NCBI RefSeq assembly: GCF_022690765.1
Contig: NZ_JALCZA010000005.1
Location: 79,968-143,967, forward strand
Direction: 5' to 3'
Length of the DNA stretch: 64,000 nucleotides
DNA from: Anaeromyxobacter oryzisoli
GTDB taxonomy: Bacteria; Myxococcota; Myxococcia; Myxococcales; Anaeromyxobacteraceae
This document shows positions 48,844 through 57,459 of the stretch, piece after piece. Below the pieces are notes generated by a model. The model was not told the DNA's origin and did no database searches. It saw only the letters and a program-made list of their open reading frames with translations. The position numbers and the translations under genes are program-made. The number at the start of each line of letters is the position of its first letter. The stretch's first letter is position 1.

Positions 48844-48896
48844 TGACTCGCCTCGAGTTGCGTTCGCATGCTCGAAAAACAGCGAAAGGCGAGTCA
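48844..48896. repeat. Inverted repeat overlapping the polyprenyl synthase stop codon
   Basis: TGACTCGCCT (48844-48853) and AGGCGAGTCA (48887-48896) form a perfect 10-base stem with a 33-base loop, inside which CGAG/CTCG can pair again. The right arm contains the stop codon of the polyprenyl diphosphate synthase gene. It may act as a bidirectional transcription stop between that gene and the GT14 gene start, though no T tract follows. Confidence 0.55.
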
Positions 48897-49940
48897 GAAC
48901 GCCCGCTCGGTCAGGGACGCCGCCGCCTCGTGGAGCGCCCGGCGGTGCACGCCGTCGGGGATCTCGTCCAGCGCGCTCATGGCGGCGACGGTGTGCTCGC
49001 GGGCGAGGGCCCGCGCGGCCTCGACGCCGCCGACCTTCTTCACCGACTCGAGCACGGCGCCGGCGACCGCCTCGGCCGGCTCGAGCCCGTCCACGACGCC
49101 GGAGAGCCGCTCGCGGAGCTTCGGGTCGGCCTCGCAGGCGCGGATGAGCGGGAGCGTCGCCTTCCCCTCGATGAGATCCGTGCCGAGCCGCTTGCCGAGG
49201 AGCACGGGATCGGCGGCGTAGTCGAGCGCGTCGTCCACGAGCTGGAACGCGATGCCGATCCCTTCGCCGAAGCGGACCAGCGCCTCGGGGATGCGGCCGC
49301 TCTCGCCGGCGGCCCAGGCGCCCGCGGCGGCCGCCCAGCCGAACAACGAGGCGGTCTTCCCCATGACCACCTCCATGTAGTCCTGCTCGGAGGCGGCGAA
49401 CGAGCCGCGGAGCGAGAGCTGGAGCACCTCGCCCTCCACGAGCCGACGCATCGTCGAGAGGAGCGGCGGGAGCGCGGCGGCGCTGCCGTCCTCGGCGGAG
49501 ACGATCTCGAGGGCGCGGGTGAGGAGCCAGTCGCCGGAGAGGACGGAGACCGCGTTCCCCCAGATCACCCGCGAGGCGGGCTGGCCCCGGCGCACCGGGC
49601 CGTCGTCGATCACGTCGTCGTGCAGCAGCGTGGCGGAGTGCGTCAGCTCGGCGGCGACGGCGTACGGCACCGCCGCGCGCATGTCCCCGCCGCAGGCGCC
49701 GCAGGAGAGGAGCGTCACCATCGGCCGGATCCGCTTCCCGCCGGCGGCGACGAGGTGGCGCGCGGCGGCCCGGAGCTTCTCCTCGGCGTCGTGCGTCGCG
49801 CGGGTGAGCTCCGTCTCCAGCTCGAAGAGGCTCTCGGCGAGCGACGGGACGTCGGCGAGGGCGGCCTGGGCGCGCTCGGGACGGACGCCGCGCTGCGCGC
49901 TCGAGTCGAGCTGCGCGAGGATGGCCTGCTCCTTCGCCAT
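48894..49940 (-). CDS. Long-chain polyprenyl (octaprenyl/heptaprenyl-type) diphosphate synthase
   Basis: The 348-residue enzyme has the trans-prenyltransferase set: GGKRIRPMVTLLSC, first Asp-rich motif LLHDDVIDDGPVRRGQP, GDWLLTRALEIV, GKTASLFGWA, and second Asp-rich motif FQLVDDALDYAADP followed by GTDLIEGKATLPLI. It elongates farnesyl or geranylgeranyl diphosphate with IPP to make the side chain used by MqnP; chain length is not readable. The ATG was chosen for its GGGAGG ribosome site. A 16-base palindrome matching that of the mqn operon lies 22 bases upstream. Confidence 0.92.
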   Translation of the reverse strand: MAKEQAILAQLDSSAQRGVRPERAQAALADVPSLAESLFELETELTRATHDAEEKLRAAARHLVAAGGKRIRPMVTLLSCGACGGDMRAAVPYAVAAELTHSATLLHDDVIDDGPVRRGQPASRVIWGNAVSVLSGDWLLTRALEIVSAEDGSAAALPPLLSTMRRLVEGEVLQLSLRGSFAASEQDYMEVVMGKTASLFGWAAAAGAWAAGESGRIPEALVRFGEGIGIAFQLVDDALDYAADPVLLGKRLGTDLIEGKATLPLIRACEADPKLRERLSGVVDGLEPAEAVAGAVLESVKKVGGVEAARALAREHTVAAMSALDEIPDGVHRRALHEAAASLTERAF

Positions 49941-50354
49941 GCGACGACCTCCCGAACCGCCGTTCAAGAAAAGTTGAAGCGCGATATAGCGCGGGTTCCG
50001 TCGCGGGGTCAACGGAAGCCGGGCCCGCGCGCGACCCGCGCCGGCGCGGCTCGGGCGGACCCGGCCGCACCGCCCGGGACCGGATCGACCCGCCCGGCGT
50101 CCGCGCCGGAGCAAGGCGCTTCTCGCAGTGTGAAGGGAGGTTCCCTCCCGCGCCCACGGCACGACCCGCTTGCGTTCGGCGTCGCGGGGCAACACCTGCC
50201 GCCGGCGATCGTTGGCACACGCGACCGCGCCGTCGCGGGCGTGCGCTGCGACGCGAGCGGGTGCCCCCCGTCGGCTCGCGGGCGCACCCGCTGGCGCGCG
50301 CGGTGCACCGAGGAGCGCGCGCGCCCTCGGTCGGGCGCGCGGGGGGCAGGCACC
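49941..50354. other. Divergent intergenic region between prenyl synthase and FG-GAP lipoprotein genes
   Basis: This 414-base stretch has no supported gene. Its left part holds the TTCAA-N6-TTGAA palindrome and an unusually AT-containing GCGATATAGCGC segment that may include the -10 region of the prenyl synthase promoter (TATA on both strands). The right part is GC-rich and precedes the GTG start of the lipoprotein gene, with GGGGGGCAGG as likely ribosome site. Confidence 0.5.
49963..49978 (-). promoter_or_regulatory. Second TTCAA-N6-TTGAA palindrome, upstream of polyprenyl diphosphate synthase
   Basis: TTCAA-GAAAAG-TTGAA has the same arms and the same 6-base spacing as the palindrome before ubiD, and a similar distance (22 bases) to the start codon. 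The spacers differ, as expected for an operator contacted through its half-sites. It is inferred to be bound by the same regulator, giving coordinated control of ring and side-chain synthesis. Confidence 0.55.
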
Positions 50355-52436
50355 GTGGACGGACGCGGAAACCGGCTCGGTGGTGTCGCCGTGCTCGCGG
50401 TGGCGCAGCTCGTCGTGGGCTGCGGGGGCGGCACGCACAAGGACTGCCCGGCCGGGCAGCTCCGGCAGGGGGACGGCTGCGTCGCCGCCCCGGTCTGCGC
50501 CGCCGGCACCCAGCAGTGCGGCGGGATCTGCTGCGCGTCGGACCAGACCTGCGCGGAGCCGGGCGTCTGTCGCGGCAAGCCGTGCAGCGCCTCCAGCGAC
50601 TGCAGCGCGCAGCAGACGTGCAAGAGCGGGTCCTGCATGACCTCGGACCCGTCGTGCCGGTTCGTCCCGGAGAAGGGGCCGTTCGCGCCGCGCGTCGCCT
50701 GGGAGTGGACCGGCTCGAGCGTGCTGTCCGAGTACCGCGACGTGCTCATGACGCCGGTGGTGGTGCCGCTCCGGCCGGCGACGGCGGGCGACGTGTTCAC
50801 CCCGCCGCAGGTGGTCTTCAACAGCATCCGCGGCGACCTCGGCGCCGCCGAGGAGGTGCCCGGCGTGATGCGGTCCGTCCGCGGCGACACGGGCGCTCTC
50901 CTCTGGACGAGCGACCCCGATCACCTCGTGAACGGGCTCACCGGGATCGCGGCGGGCGACCTGCGCGGCGACGGGCACCTCGTCTTCGTGACCGGCCGCT
51001 TCTCCGGGTTCGACCCGTCGAAGGACGGCGTGGTGGCCTTCGACGACCAGGGGCGCTTCCTCTGGGAGACCGTCGGGCCGCGCATCCGGTGGGGCGCCCC
51101 GACGATGGCGAACCTCACCGGCGGTCCGCGCGGGAACGTGATCGTCGGCGCCATCGTGCTGGACGCGGACGGGAAGGTCGTCTGCCAGGGGACGTCCGGG
51201 CAGGGCTCGAACTTCATGGGGCCGATCTCGGTCGTCGCCGACGTGGATCTCGACGGGAAGCCGGAGATCGTCGCCGGGAACACCGTCTACGACGCGGCCT
51301 GCCAGCCGAAGCCGGGGTGGCCGGCGCGGCAGCCGGACGGATCGCTCTGGGACGACGGCACCGTCGCCGTGGCGGACTTCACCGGCGACGATCACCCCGA
51401 GATCGTGGTGGTGGGCGCCGGGTTCGTGCGGCTGCACGACTTCCAGGGGAACCTGCTCTGGGGACCGGCGCCGCTCCCGGGGGGCGGCGGCGGCCCGCCC
51501 ACGGTGGCGGACTTCGACGCCGACGGAGCGCTCGAGATCGGCGTCGCCTCGAAGCTCACCTACTCCGTGTTCAAGCCGTTCGCGGCGAACCCGGTGCTCT
51601 GGTCGCGGCCGACGCAGGACCACTCGGAGGTGACCGCCAGCTCGGTGTTCGACTTCATGAACGACGGCCACTCGCAGGTGGTGTACGGGGACGAGTGCTA
51701 CACGCACGTCTACGACGGCGCGACCGGGGACCCGCTCTTCGAGGCGGAGAACCCGAGCTGCACCACGCAGGAGAACCCGGTGATCGCCGACGTCAACCGG
51801 GACGGGCGCGCCGAGATCGTGGTGGCGACCAACTCGGTCTGCGCGTACGTGTGCCCGTGGGGCAACCAGTACGGCTCGAGCAAGAAGGGGATCACCGTCT
51901 ACAAGGATCTGAACGATCGCTGGGTCGGGACGCGCCCGCTCTGGAACCAGCACGCCTACAGCGTGACCAACGTCGAGGACGACGGCCGGCTGCCCTGGCC
52001 GATCCCGAACTTCTGGCAGATGGCCGGGCTGAACGCCTTCCGGAAGAACCCGGTGGGCGATCCGAACTACTCGGCGCCGGACCTCGCCGTCGAGTCGCGC
52101 GACGTCACGGTGGACCTCTCCTCGTGCCCGGGGGCGCTCGTCGTGACGGCGCGGGTCTGGAACCGCGGCGCGGTGCCCGTCGCCGAAGGGGTGCCGGTCA
52201 CCTTCAGGGCGGATCCGGCCGGCGCGGCGTACGTGACCGTCTCGACGACGACCACGATCCTCCCCGGAGGCTTCGAGGACGTGACCATCCGGATCGCGCC
52301 CCCGCCGCGCACGCCGGTGGGCGTCCAGGTCGAGGTCGATCGCGACGCGAGCGGGAAGGGCGTGGTGGGCGAGTGCGACGAGTCGAACAACGTCGCGAAG
52401 GCGGGAGACGCCTTCTGCGCGGCGGGCGGGCTGTGA
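50355..52436 (+). CDS. FG-GAP/VCBS-repeat lipoprotein with Cys-rich N-terminus and CARDB-like C-terminus
   Basis: The 693-residue product starts at GTG and has a lipoprotein signal with Cys23 in LVVGC. A cysteine-rich segment follows (about 30-100, CAAGTQQCGGICCASDQTC-like), then a repeat domain whose calcium-binding-like loops recur (VADVDLDGKPEIVAGN, VADFTGDDHPEIVVVG, VADFDADGALEIGVAS, IADVNRDGRAEIVVAT), typical of FG-GAP propeller repeats. A C-terminal CARDB-like module ends in GECDESNNVAKAG. It is probably a surface-displayed binding or adhesion protein. The open frame extends thousands of bases upstream, but homology begins only here. Confidence 0.83.
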   Translation: MDGRGNRLGGVAVLAVAQLVVGCGGGTHKDCPAGQLRQGDGCVAAPVCAAGTQQCGGICCASDQTCAEPGVCRGKPCSASSDCSAQQTCKSGSCMTSDPSCRFVPEKGPFAPRVAWEWTGSSVLSEYRDVLMTPVVVPLRPATAGDVFTPPQVVFNSIRGDLGAAEEVPGVMRSVRGDTGALLWTSDPDHLVNGLTGIAAGDLRGDGHLVFVTGRFSGFDPSKDGVVAFDDQGRFLWETVGPRIRWGAPTMANLTGGPRGNVIVGAIVLDADGKVVCQGTSGQGSNFMGPISVVADVDLDGKPEIVAGNTVYDAACQPKPGWPARQPDGSLWDDGTVAVADFTGDDHPEIVVVGAGFVRLHDFQGNLLWGPAPLPGGGGGPPTVADFDADGALEIGVASKLTYSVFKPFAANPVLWSRPTQDHSEVTASSVFDFMNDGHSQVVYGDECYTHVYDGATGDPLFEAENPSCTTQENPVIADVNRDGRAEIVVATNSVCAYVCPWGNQYGSSKKGITVYKDLNDRWVGTRPLWNQHAYSVTNVEDDGRLPWPIPNFWQMAGLNAFRKNPVGDPNYSAPDLAVESRDVTVDLSSCPGALVVTARVWNRGAVPVAEGVPVTFRADPAGAAYVTVSTTTTILPGGFEDVTIRIAPPPRTPVGVQVEVDRDASGKGVVGECDESNNVAKAGDAFCAAGGL

Positions 52437-52490
52437 TCGGCGACCGGTCTCCGCGGTCTCCGCGAGCGGGAAACCGACGATCCGTGTTCC

Positions 52491-52660
52491 GTCACCGTGA
52501 CCGTGACCGTGACCGTCTCCGTGCCCGCCTCCCGTGTCCCGTTTCCCTTGGCCCGTATCTCCGTCGGATCACGGGGATCGGGGCCACGGGCCACGGGAAC
52601 CGGTTCACGGGTCACGCCAGGCCGGTGACGGTGACGGGCACGGGTACGACGGGTGCGGGT
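52491..52660. repeat. Low-complexity GTGACC/CACGGG repeat region upstream of truA
   Basis: CCGTGA is repeated three times in tandem (52495-52512) within a longer CACCGTGACCGTGACC stretch. About 110 bases later come the opposite-sense words GGTGACGGTGACGGGCACGGG (52624 on), so the region can fold back on itself. Between them are several CCACGGG words. No reading frame here looks protein-like. Confidence 0.6.
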
Positions 52661-52695
52661 TCGGATTCGGTGAGACGGGTGCTAAGTTCGCCTCC

Positions 52696-53433
52696 GTGTC
52701 AGTGGTGAAGCTCATCGTCGAGTACGAGGGCACCCGCTACGTCGGGTGGCAGGTCCAGCCGAACGGCCCGTCGGTGCAGGCGGAGATCGAGCGGGCGCTC
52801 GCCACCCTGCACGAGGGGCCGCGCCGCGTCACCGCCGCGGGACGCACCGACGCCGGGGTGCACGCGCGGGGGCAGGTGGTGTCCTTCCCGGAGGACCATC
52901 CGCTCCCGGAGAAGGCCTACGTGCGCGGTATGAACGCGCTGCTGCCGGCGGACGTCGCGGTGCGCGCGGCGAGCCTCGAGCCGGACGGCTTCGACGCCCG
53001 CCGCAGCGCCCGCGGGAAGCGCTACCGCTACGTGATCGAGAACGTGGACACCCGCGCGCCGCTCACCCGGCGGGTCGCCTGGCAGATCTTCCAGCCGCTG
53101 GACGTCGCGGCCATGCGGGCGGCCGCCTCGCCCCTCGTCGGCCGGCACGACTTCGCCGCCTTCCAGGCCTCGGACTGCGCCTGCGCTCACGCGGTGCGCG
53201 AGGTGCGCCGGCTCGAGGTCCTCGGCGAGGCCGGGGGGCGGATCGAGGTCGTGGTCGAGGCGACCGCCTTCGTGAAGCACATGGTCCGCAACATCGTCGG
53301 CACCCTGGTCGAGGTCGGCCGGGGGAAGCGGGCCGCCGGGAGCATTCCGACCCTCATCGAGTCGCGTGACCGGACCCTCGCGGGCCCCACCGCGCCGCCG
53401 CAGGGGCTGTGCCTGGAGGAGGTCTTTTATTGA
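52696..53433 (+). CDS. truA: tRNA pseudouridine38-40 synthase
   Basis: The 245-residue protein has the TruA hallmarks: LIVEYEGTRYVGWQVQPN, the catalytic aspartate (Asp52) in AAGRTDAGVHARGQV, ARGKRYRYVI, GRHDFAAF and FVKHMVRNIVGTLVEVGRGK. It modifies uridines 38-40 in the tRNA anticodon stem. Three GTG codons (52696, 52702, 52705) could start it and no clear ribosome site decides; the last would give the common MKLIVEYEG beginning. It is framed on both sides by low-complexity repeats. Confidence 0.93.
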   Translation: MSVVKLIVEYEGTRYVGWQVQPNGPSVQAEIERALATLHEGPRRVTAAGRTDAGVHARGQVVSFPEDHPLPEKAYVRGMNALLPADVAVRAASLEPDGFDARRSARGKRYRYVIENVDTRAPLTRRVAWQIFQPLDVAAMRAAASPLVGRHDFAAFQASDCACAHAVREVRRLEVLGEAGGRIEVVVEATAFVKHMVRNIVGTLVEVGRGKRAAGSIPTLIESRDRTLAGPTAPPQGLCLEEVFY

Positions 53434-53570
53434 TCCCGTGACCGTCCCCTGTCCCCGCGTGGGGTGCCTCGCGTGGCCCCCGTGGCCCCGACAGCCTGCC
53501 TGCCATGCGGGTACAGGAGGCGGCCAAGGGACCCGGGGGATATCGGGGCACGGGCCAGGGACACGGGAGG

Positions 53571-53645
53571 CGGGGTCACGGGTACGGGTGCGGGTACGCG
53601 TGCGGGTACGCGTGCGGGTACGCGTGCGGGTACGCGTGCGGGCAC
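53571..53645. repeat. 12-base tandem repeat between truA and asd
   Basis: GTGCGGGTACGC occurs four times without a mismatch (53588-53635), followed by a partial fifth copy and preceded by degenerate copies (GGTCACGGGTACGG). The unit length of 12 keeps any reading frame. It sits about 80 bases before the asd start codon. The words CACGGG and GGTCACGGG are shared with the repeat region upstream of truA. Confidence 0.85.
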
Positions 53646-53723
53646 ATGGGACCTCGACCCGGGCAGAGCTCCCCCGCTCCCCGTGTTACACTTCCTGACT
53701 TTCACCTTCCCGGAGGCCCCCGG

Positions 53724-54812
53724 ATGTCGCAGAAGAAGCTCAAGGTCGGCGTGCTCGGCGCGACCGGCATGGTCGGGCAGCGGTTCGTCTCGCTCCTCGA
53801 GAACCACCCCTGGTTCGAGGTGACGCTCGTCGCGGCGAGCGCCAACTCCGCCGGCCAGAAGTACGCGGACGCGGTGAAGGGGCGCTGGGCGATGAAGGGC
53901 GCGATCCCGGCCGCCACCGCCGCCCTCACCGTGAAGAACGCGTCGGACGTCGCCGCGATCTCCGACGCCGTGGACTTCGTCTTCTGCGCGGTGGACATGA
54001 CGAAGGAGGAGACGGCGAGGCTCGAGGAGGACTACGCCCGGCACGAGACCCCGGTCGTCTCCAACAACTCCGCCCACCGCGCCACGCCCGACGTGCCGAT
54101 GATGATCCCGGAGATCAACCCGGAGCACGTCCAGGTGATCGCGGCGCAGCGCAAGCGGCTCGGCGCGCGGCGCGGGTTCATCGTGGTGAAGCCGAACTGC
54201 TCGATCCAGAGCTACGTCCCGGCGATCCACCCGCTCCTCGAGTTCGGCCCGAGGAAGATCGCGGTCTGCACCTACCAGGCGATCTCCGGCGCCGGGAAGA
54301 CCTTCGAGTCCTGGCCCGAGATGGTGGACAACGTGATCCCGTTCATCAAGGGGGAGGAGGAGAAGTCCGAGAAGGAGCCGATGAAGATCTGGGGCCGCGT
54401 CGAGGGCGACCGGATCGTCGCCGCCCGCGATCCGGTGATCAGCTCGCAGTGCATCCGGGTGCCCGTCACCGACGGTCACCTGGCCGCGGTGTTCGTCCAG
54501 TTCGACCGGAAGCCCTCGCGGGAGGAGGTCCTCGCGCGCTGGAGGAGCTTCGCCGGCAAGCCGCAGCAGCTCGGGCTCCCCTCCGCGCCGAAGCCGTTCC
54601 TCACCTACTTCGAGGACGACTCCCGGCCCCAGACCCGGCTCGATCGCGACGCGGGGAACGGCCAAGGCGTGACCATCGGCCGCCTCCGCCCCGACGCGAT
54701 CTTCGACTACCGGTTCGTCGCCCTGTCGCACAACACGGTGCGCGGCGCCGCCGGCGGCGCGGTGCTGACGGCCGAGTTGCTCGCGTCCGAGGGGTACCTC
54801 CAGGCGAAGTAG
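53724..54812 (+). CDS. asd: Aspartate-semialdehyde dehydrogenase, archaeal/fungal type
   Basis: The 362-residue enzyme begins VGVLGATGMVGQRFVSLL (NADP-binding), has the catalytic cysteine (Cys159) in VVKPNCSIQSYVP and the conserved His in VTDGHLAAVFVQF. The KPNCSIQ form, GRLR near the end and the length place it in the archaeal/yeast-like branch, not the E. coli branch. It reduces aspartyl phosphate to the semialdehyde for lysine, threonine and methionine synthesis. GGAGG nine bases upstream supports this ATG; the frame is open through the 12-base repeats upstream, but that extension is not coding. Confidence 0.94.
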   Translation: MSQKKLKVGVLGATGMVGQRFVSLLENHPWFEVTLVAASANSAGQKYADAVKGRWAMKGAIPAATAALTVKNASDVAAISDAVDFVFCAVDMTKEETARLEEDYARHETPVVSNNSAHRATPDVPMMIPEINPEHVQVIAAQRKRLGARRGFIVVKPNCSIQSYVPAIHPLLEFGPRKIAVCTYQAISGAGKTFESWPEMVDNVIPFIKGEEEKSEKEPMKIWGRVEGDRIVAARDPVISSQCIRVPVTDGHLAAVFVQFDRKPSREEVLARWRSFAGKPQQLGLPSAPKPFLTYFEDDSRPQTRLDRDAGNGQGVTIGRLRPDAIFDYRFVALSHNTVRGAAGGAVLTAELLASEGYLQAK

Positions 54813-54824
54813 CTCCGGCCGCCT

Positions 54825-54852
54825 CGCGCCGCCGCGTCCGGGCGGCGGCGCG
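54825..54852 (+). terminator. GC-rich hairpin after asd
   Basis: CGCGCCGCCGC and GCGGCGGCGCG form a perfect 11-base stem with a 6-base loop, about 12 bases after the asd stop. There is no T tract, so termination efficiency is uncertain. The rest of the gap to the FeoB-associated gene (to 55027) shows nothing else recognisable. Confidence 0.5.
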
Positions 54853-55027
54853 GGCCCGCCGTCGGCCTGAGAGCTCGCGCGGGGTGAGACCGCTCGCCTT
54901 CGCGCACTTCTCGCGGCCCCAACGTCTACTACTCGAGCGCGCACGAAGCGCCCGCCCCCGGGCGCCCGAGCTGGCGACGATGCGGCGAGGTCCCGGTCTC
55001 GGAGACGACCGGGACCCCGGGTCCTCC

Positions 55028-55243
55028 TCATGCGTCGGTGCGCGGCGGTGCGTCCTCGCCAGCGGCTGGTCGCCGGGGCTGGCCCAGACGCACCAGCTCG
55101 GCCGGCTCGCGCGGCGGCGGGCGCCGACACCCGCCGGACGCGCAGCCGTGGCATGCCCCCTGGTTCTTCCAGACGGAGCGGTAGAGAAGGTACACGGCTG
55201 CCGAGAGGATCAGCACGGAGGCGAGGAAATCGCTGGCTCCCAC
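55028..55243 (-). CDS. FeoB-associated Cys-rich membrane protein
   Basis: The 71-residue product has one membrane helix (FLASVLILSAAVYLLYRSVW) followed by CHGCASGGC and a Pro/Arg-rich tail. This matches the small FeoB-associated cysteine-rich proteins found after feoB. The GTG at 55243 has GGGGGG six bases upstream; a TTG at 55249 overlapping the feoB stop is an alternative. It probably assists FeoB in iron handling, perhaps binding Fe(II) through the cysteines. Confidence 0.8.
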   Translation of the reverse strand: MGASDFLASVLILSAAVYLLYRSVWKNQGACHGCASGGCRRPPPREPAELVRLGQPRRPAAGEDAPPRTDA

Positions 55244-55245
55244 GG

Positions 55246-57459
55246 TCAACCCCCCAGCCCGAGGAGGCGTCCGCCCTCATGAACGAGGAGCGCCGCCACC
55301 CAGGCGAGCGCCGTCTGATACGCGAACGCCACCCCGAACCACTTCCACCCGCCGAACTCCTGACGCATGGCGATCGCGACCACGACGCATGGCATGTAGA
55401 GGAGCACGAACACCATGAAGCCGAAGGCGGTGAGCGGCGTGAACGCTCCCCGGAGCGCGCCCTTGAGCGCGGAGTGGTCCTCCTTCTCCTCGAACGACAG
55501 CGAGGAGATGCCGACGGTGGAGACGACGTTGCCGACCGACTCCCCCACGGCCGCGCCGAAGGACGTCACGATCTCCTTCAGGTCCTCGCCCAGCGTCGGA
55601 GCCTCCTCCGCGTGCTCGGGCGCCGGCGCGTAGATCTCGCCCATCGTCCCGACCACGATCTCCTTGGCGATGACGCCGGTGATGAGCGACGAGGCCGCCT
55701 CCCAGGTGCCGAAGCCGAGCGGCGCGAGCGCAGGCGCCATCACCTGCCCCGCCTTCCCGAGGTAAGAGTCCTTCTTGCTCTCGACGCCCCAGGGGAGGTG
55801 GAGCAGGAACCAGACGATGACGGAGACCGCCAGGATGTACGTCCCCGCCTTCGTGAGGAAGTGCTTCCCCTTCTCCCAGGTGTGGAGACAGAGGCTCCGG
55901 AAGGAAGGCATGCGGTATGGCGGGAGCTCCATGATGAACGCGGGGGCGTCGCCGCGGAACAGCGTCCGCTTGAAGACCACCCCCATGACGAGGGCGAGGA
56001 CGATGCCGATGACGTAGAGGGACCAGATCACGGTGCCCGGGTTCTGCGGGAAGAAGGCGCCGACGAAGACGACGTACACGGGGAGCCGGGCGCCGCAGGA
56101 CATGAGCGGGACGAGGAGGGCGGTGAGCACCTTGTCACGCTGGTTCTCGAGCGTCCTCGTGGCGTAGACGCCCGGGACGTTGCAGCCGAAGCCGAGCACC
56201 ATCGGAATGAAGGACTTTCCGTGCAGCCCCACGGCGTGCATCGCCTTGTCCATGACGAAGGCGGCGCGGGCCATGTAGCCGGAACCTTCGAGCAGGGTGA
56301 TGAAGAACATCATCGCGAAGATGACCGGCACGAACACGAGGACGAATCCCACGCCCGAGATGATGCCGTCGTTCACGAGCGACACCGTCCAGCCTGGCGC
56401 CCCGACGCCGCCGAGGAGGGTCGCCGCCCACCGTTTGAACGGACCGCTCGTCATCCCCTGGATCCACTCGCCGAAGGGCGACGAGAGATCGAACGTGAGC
56501 TTGAAGACGATCCACATCGTGGCGAGGAAGATGGGGATGCCGAGGAAGCGATTCAGGACGATCCGGTCGATTCGCTCGGTGAGCTCGATCTTCTGGAGCT
56601 CGGGCTTTTGCAGGACCTCGCGCGCGAGGCCCGCGGCGAGCGCGTAGCGCGCCTCCGCGAGGAGCGCCTCGAGGTCCTCCCCGTGGGCGGTGCGGAGGTG
56701 CTCGAGGGTCGCCGCGGCGAAGGCGTCGCGATCGAGCGAGGTCTCGGCGCTGACGCGCTCGTCGTCCTCGAGCACCTTCAAGGCGAGCCAGCGGAGCGGG
56801 TATCGATCGACGAGTTGCGGGTGCCGTGCGACCAGCTCGCGCGCGACGTCGCGTACGGCCGCGTCGAGGTCCGGACCGTAGGAGAGGTCGACGGGCTTGC
56901 GTGCACCGCGCGCGAGCGCGGTCCCGACCATCGCCTCGAGGAGCTGCTCGAGCCCCTTCTTCTTCGTCGCGGAGGTCGGCACGACCCGGATGCCGAGCCG
57001 CTCCTCGATGCGGCGCACGTCGATGCGGTATCCCTTCGCCTCGGCCTCGTCGTGGATGTTCAGCGCCATCACGACGGGAATGCCGAGCTCGAGGAGCTGC
57101 ACCGTGAGATAGAGGTTGCGTTCGAGGTTCGTCGCGTCGACGACGTTCACGATGACGTCTGGACGCTCGTGGGCGAGGTAGTCGCGCGCGACGATCTCCT
57201 CCTGGGAGTAAGGCGAGAGGGAGTAGGTCCCGGGAAGATCGACGAGGCGGATGTGCCGACCGGCGTGCTCGAACGACGCCTCCTTCTTCTCCACCGTGAC
57301 GCCGGGCCAGTTGCCGACCTGGAGCCGCGTGCCAGCGATCGCGTTGATGAGCGTGGACTTGCCGGAGTTCGGATTGCCCGCGACGGCCACCGTGATGGCG
57401 CGGGCGTCGCCCGGCGGATCGGCGGCCGCGGAGGTGCGCAGCTTCGGCGCGGCGGTCAC
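55246..57459 (-). CDS. feoB: Ferrous iron transport protein B
   Basis: The 737-residue protein has the N-terminal G domain with G1 GNPNSGKST (28-36), DLPGTYSL (G3) and LNIHD (G4). A helical GDI-like region follows, then a membrane domain with the two gate-like repeats (GFGCNVPGVYATRTLENQRD and LMSCGARLPVYVVF) and about ten helices. It carries Fe(II) across the inner membrane. Its ATG overlaps the feoA stop (ATGA), and the Cys-rich protein follows, forming the core of a feo operon. Confidence 0.96.
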   Translation of the reverse strand: MTAAPKLRTSAAADPPGDARAITVAVAGNPNSGKSTLINAIAGTRLQVGNWPGVTVEKKEASFEHAGRHIRLVDLPGTYSLSPYSQEEIVARDYLAHERPDVIVNVVDATNLERNLYLTVQLLELGIPVVMALNIHDEAEAKGYRIDVRRIEERLGIRVVPTSATKKKGLEQLLEAMVGTALARGARKPVDLSYGPDLDAAVRDVARELVARHPQLVDRYPLRWLALKVLEDDERVSAETSLDRDAFAAATLEHLRTAHGEDLEALLAEARYALAAGLAREVLQKPELQKIELTERIDRIVLNRFLGIPIFLATMWIVFKLTFDLSSPFGEWIQGMTSGPFKRWAATLLGGVGAPGWTVSLVNDGIISGVGFVLVFVPVIFAMMFFITLLEGSGYMARAAFVMDKAMHAVGLHGKSFIPMVLGFGCNVPGVYATRTLENQRDKVLTALLVPLMSCGARLPVYVVFVGAFFPQNPGTVIWSLYVIGIVLALVMGVVFKRTLFRGDAPAFIMELPPYRMPSFRSLCLHTWEKGKHFLTKAGTYILAVSVIVWFLLHLPWGVESKKDSYLGKAGQVMAPALAPLGFGTWEAASSLITGVIAKEIVVGTMGEIYAPAPEHAEEAPTLGEDLKEIVTSFGAAVGESVGNVVSTVGISSLSFEEKEDHSALKGALRGAFTPLTAFGFMVFVLLYMPCVVVAIAMRQEFGGWKWFGVAFAYQTALAWVAALLVHEGGRLLGLGG

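Noticed and set aside
41904..52436. A single plus-strand open frame of about 3,500 codons
   Set aside because: It runs antisense to the whole ubiE-ubiD, DUF3857, GT14 and prenyl synthase genes, with Arg/Gly/Val/His-rich composition typical of the reverse of high-GC genes. Only its last 694 codons (from 50355) encode a real lipoprotein.
53571..53645. Possible CRISPR array
   Set aside because: The 12-base units are directly adjacent without unique spacers, and no cas genes are present, so it is a simple tandem repeat.
53505..53723. N-terminal extension of asd through the 12-base repeats
   Set aside because: The frame is open, but the extension is repetitive (GYACGYACG) and the ribosome site and Rossmann motif fix the start at 53724.
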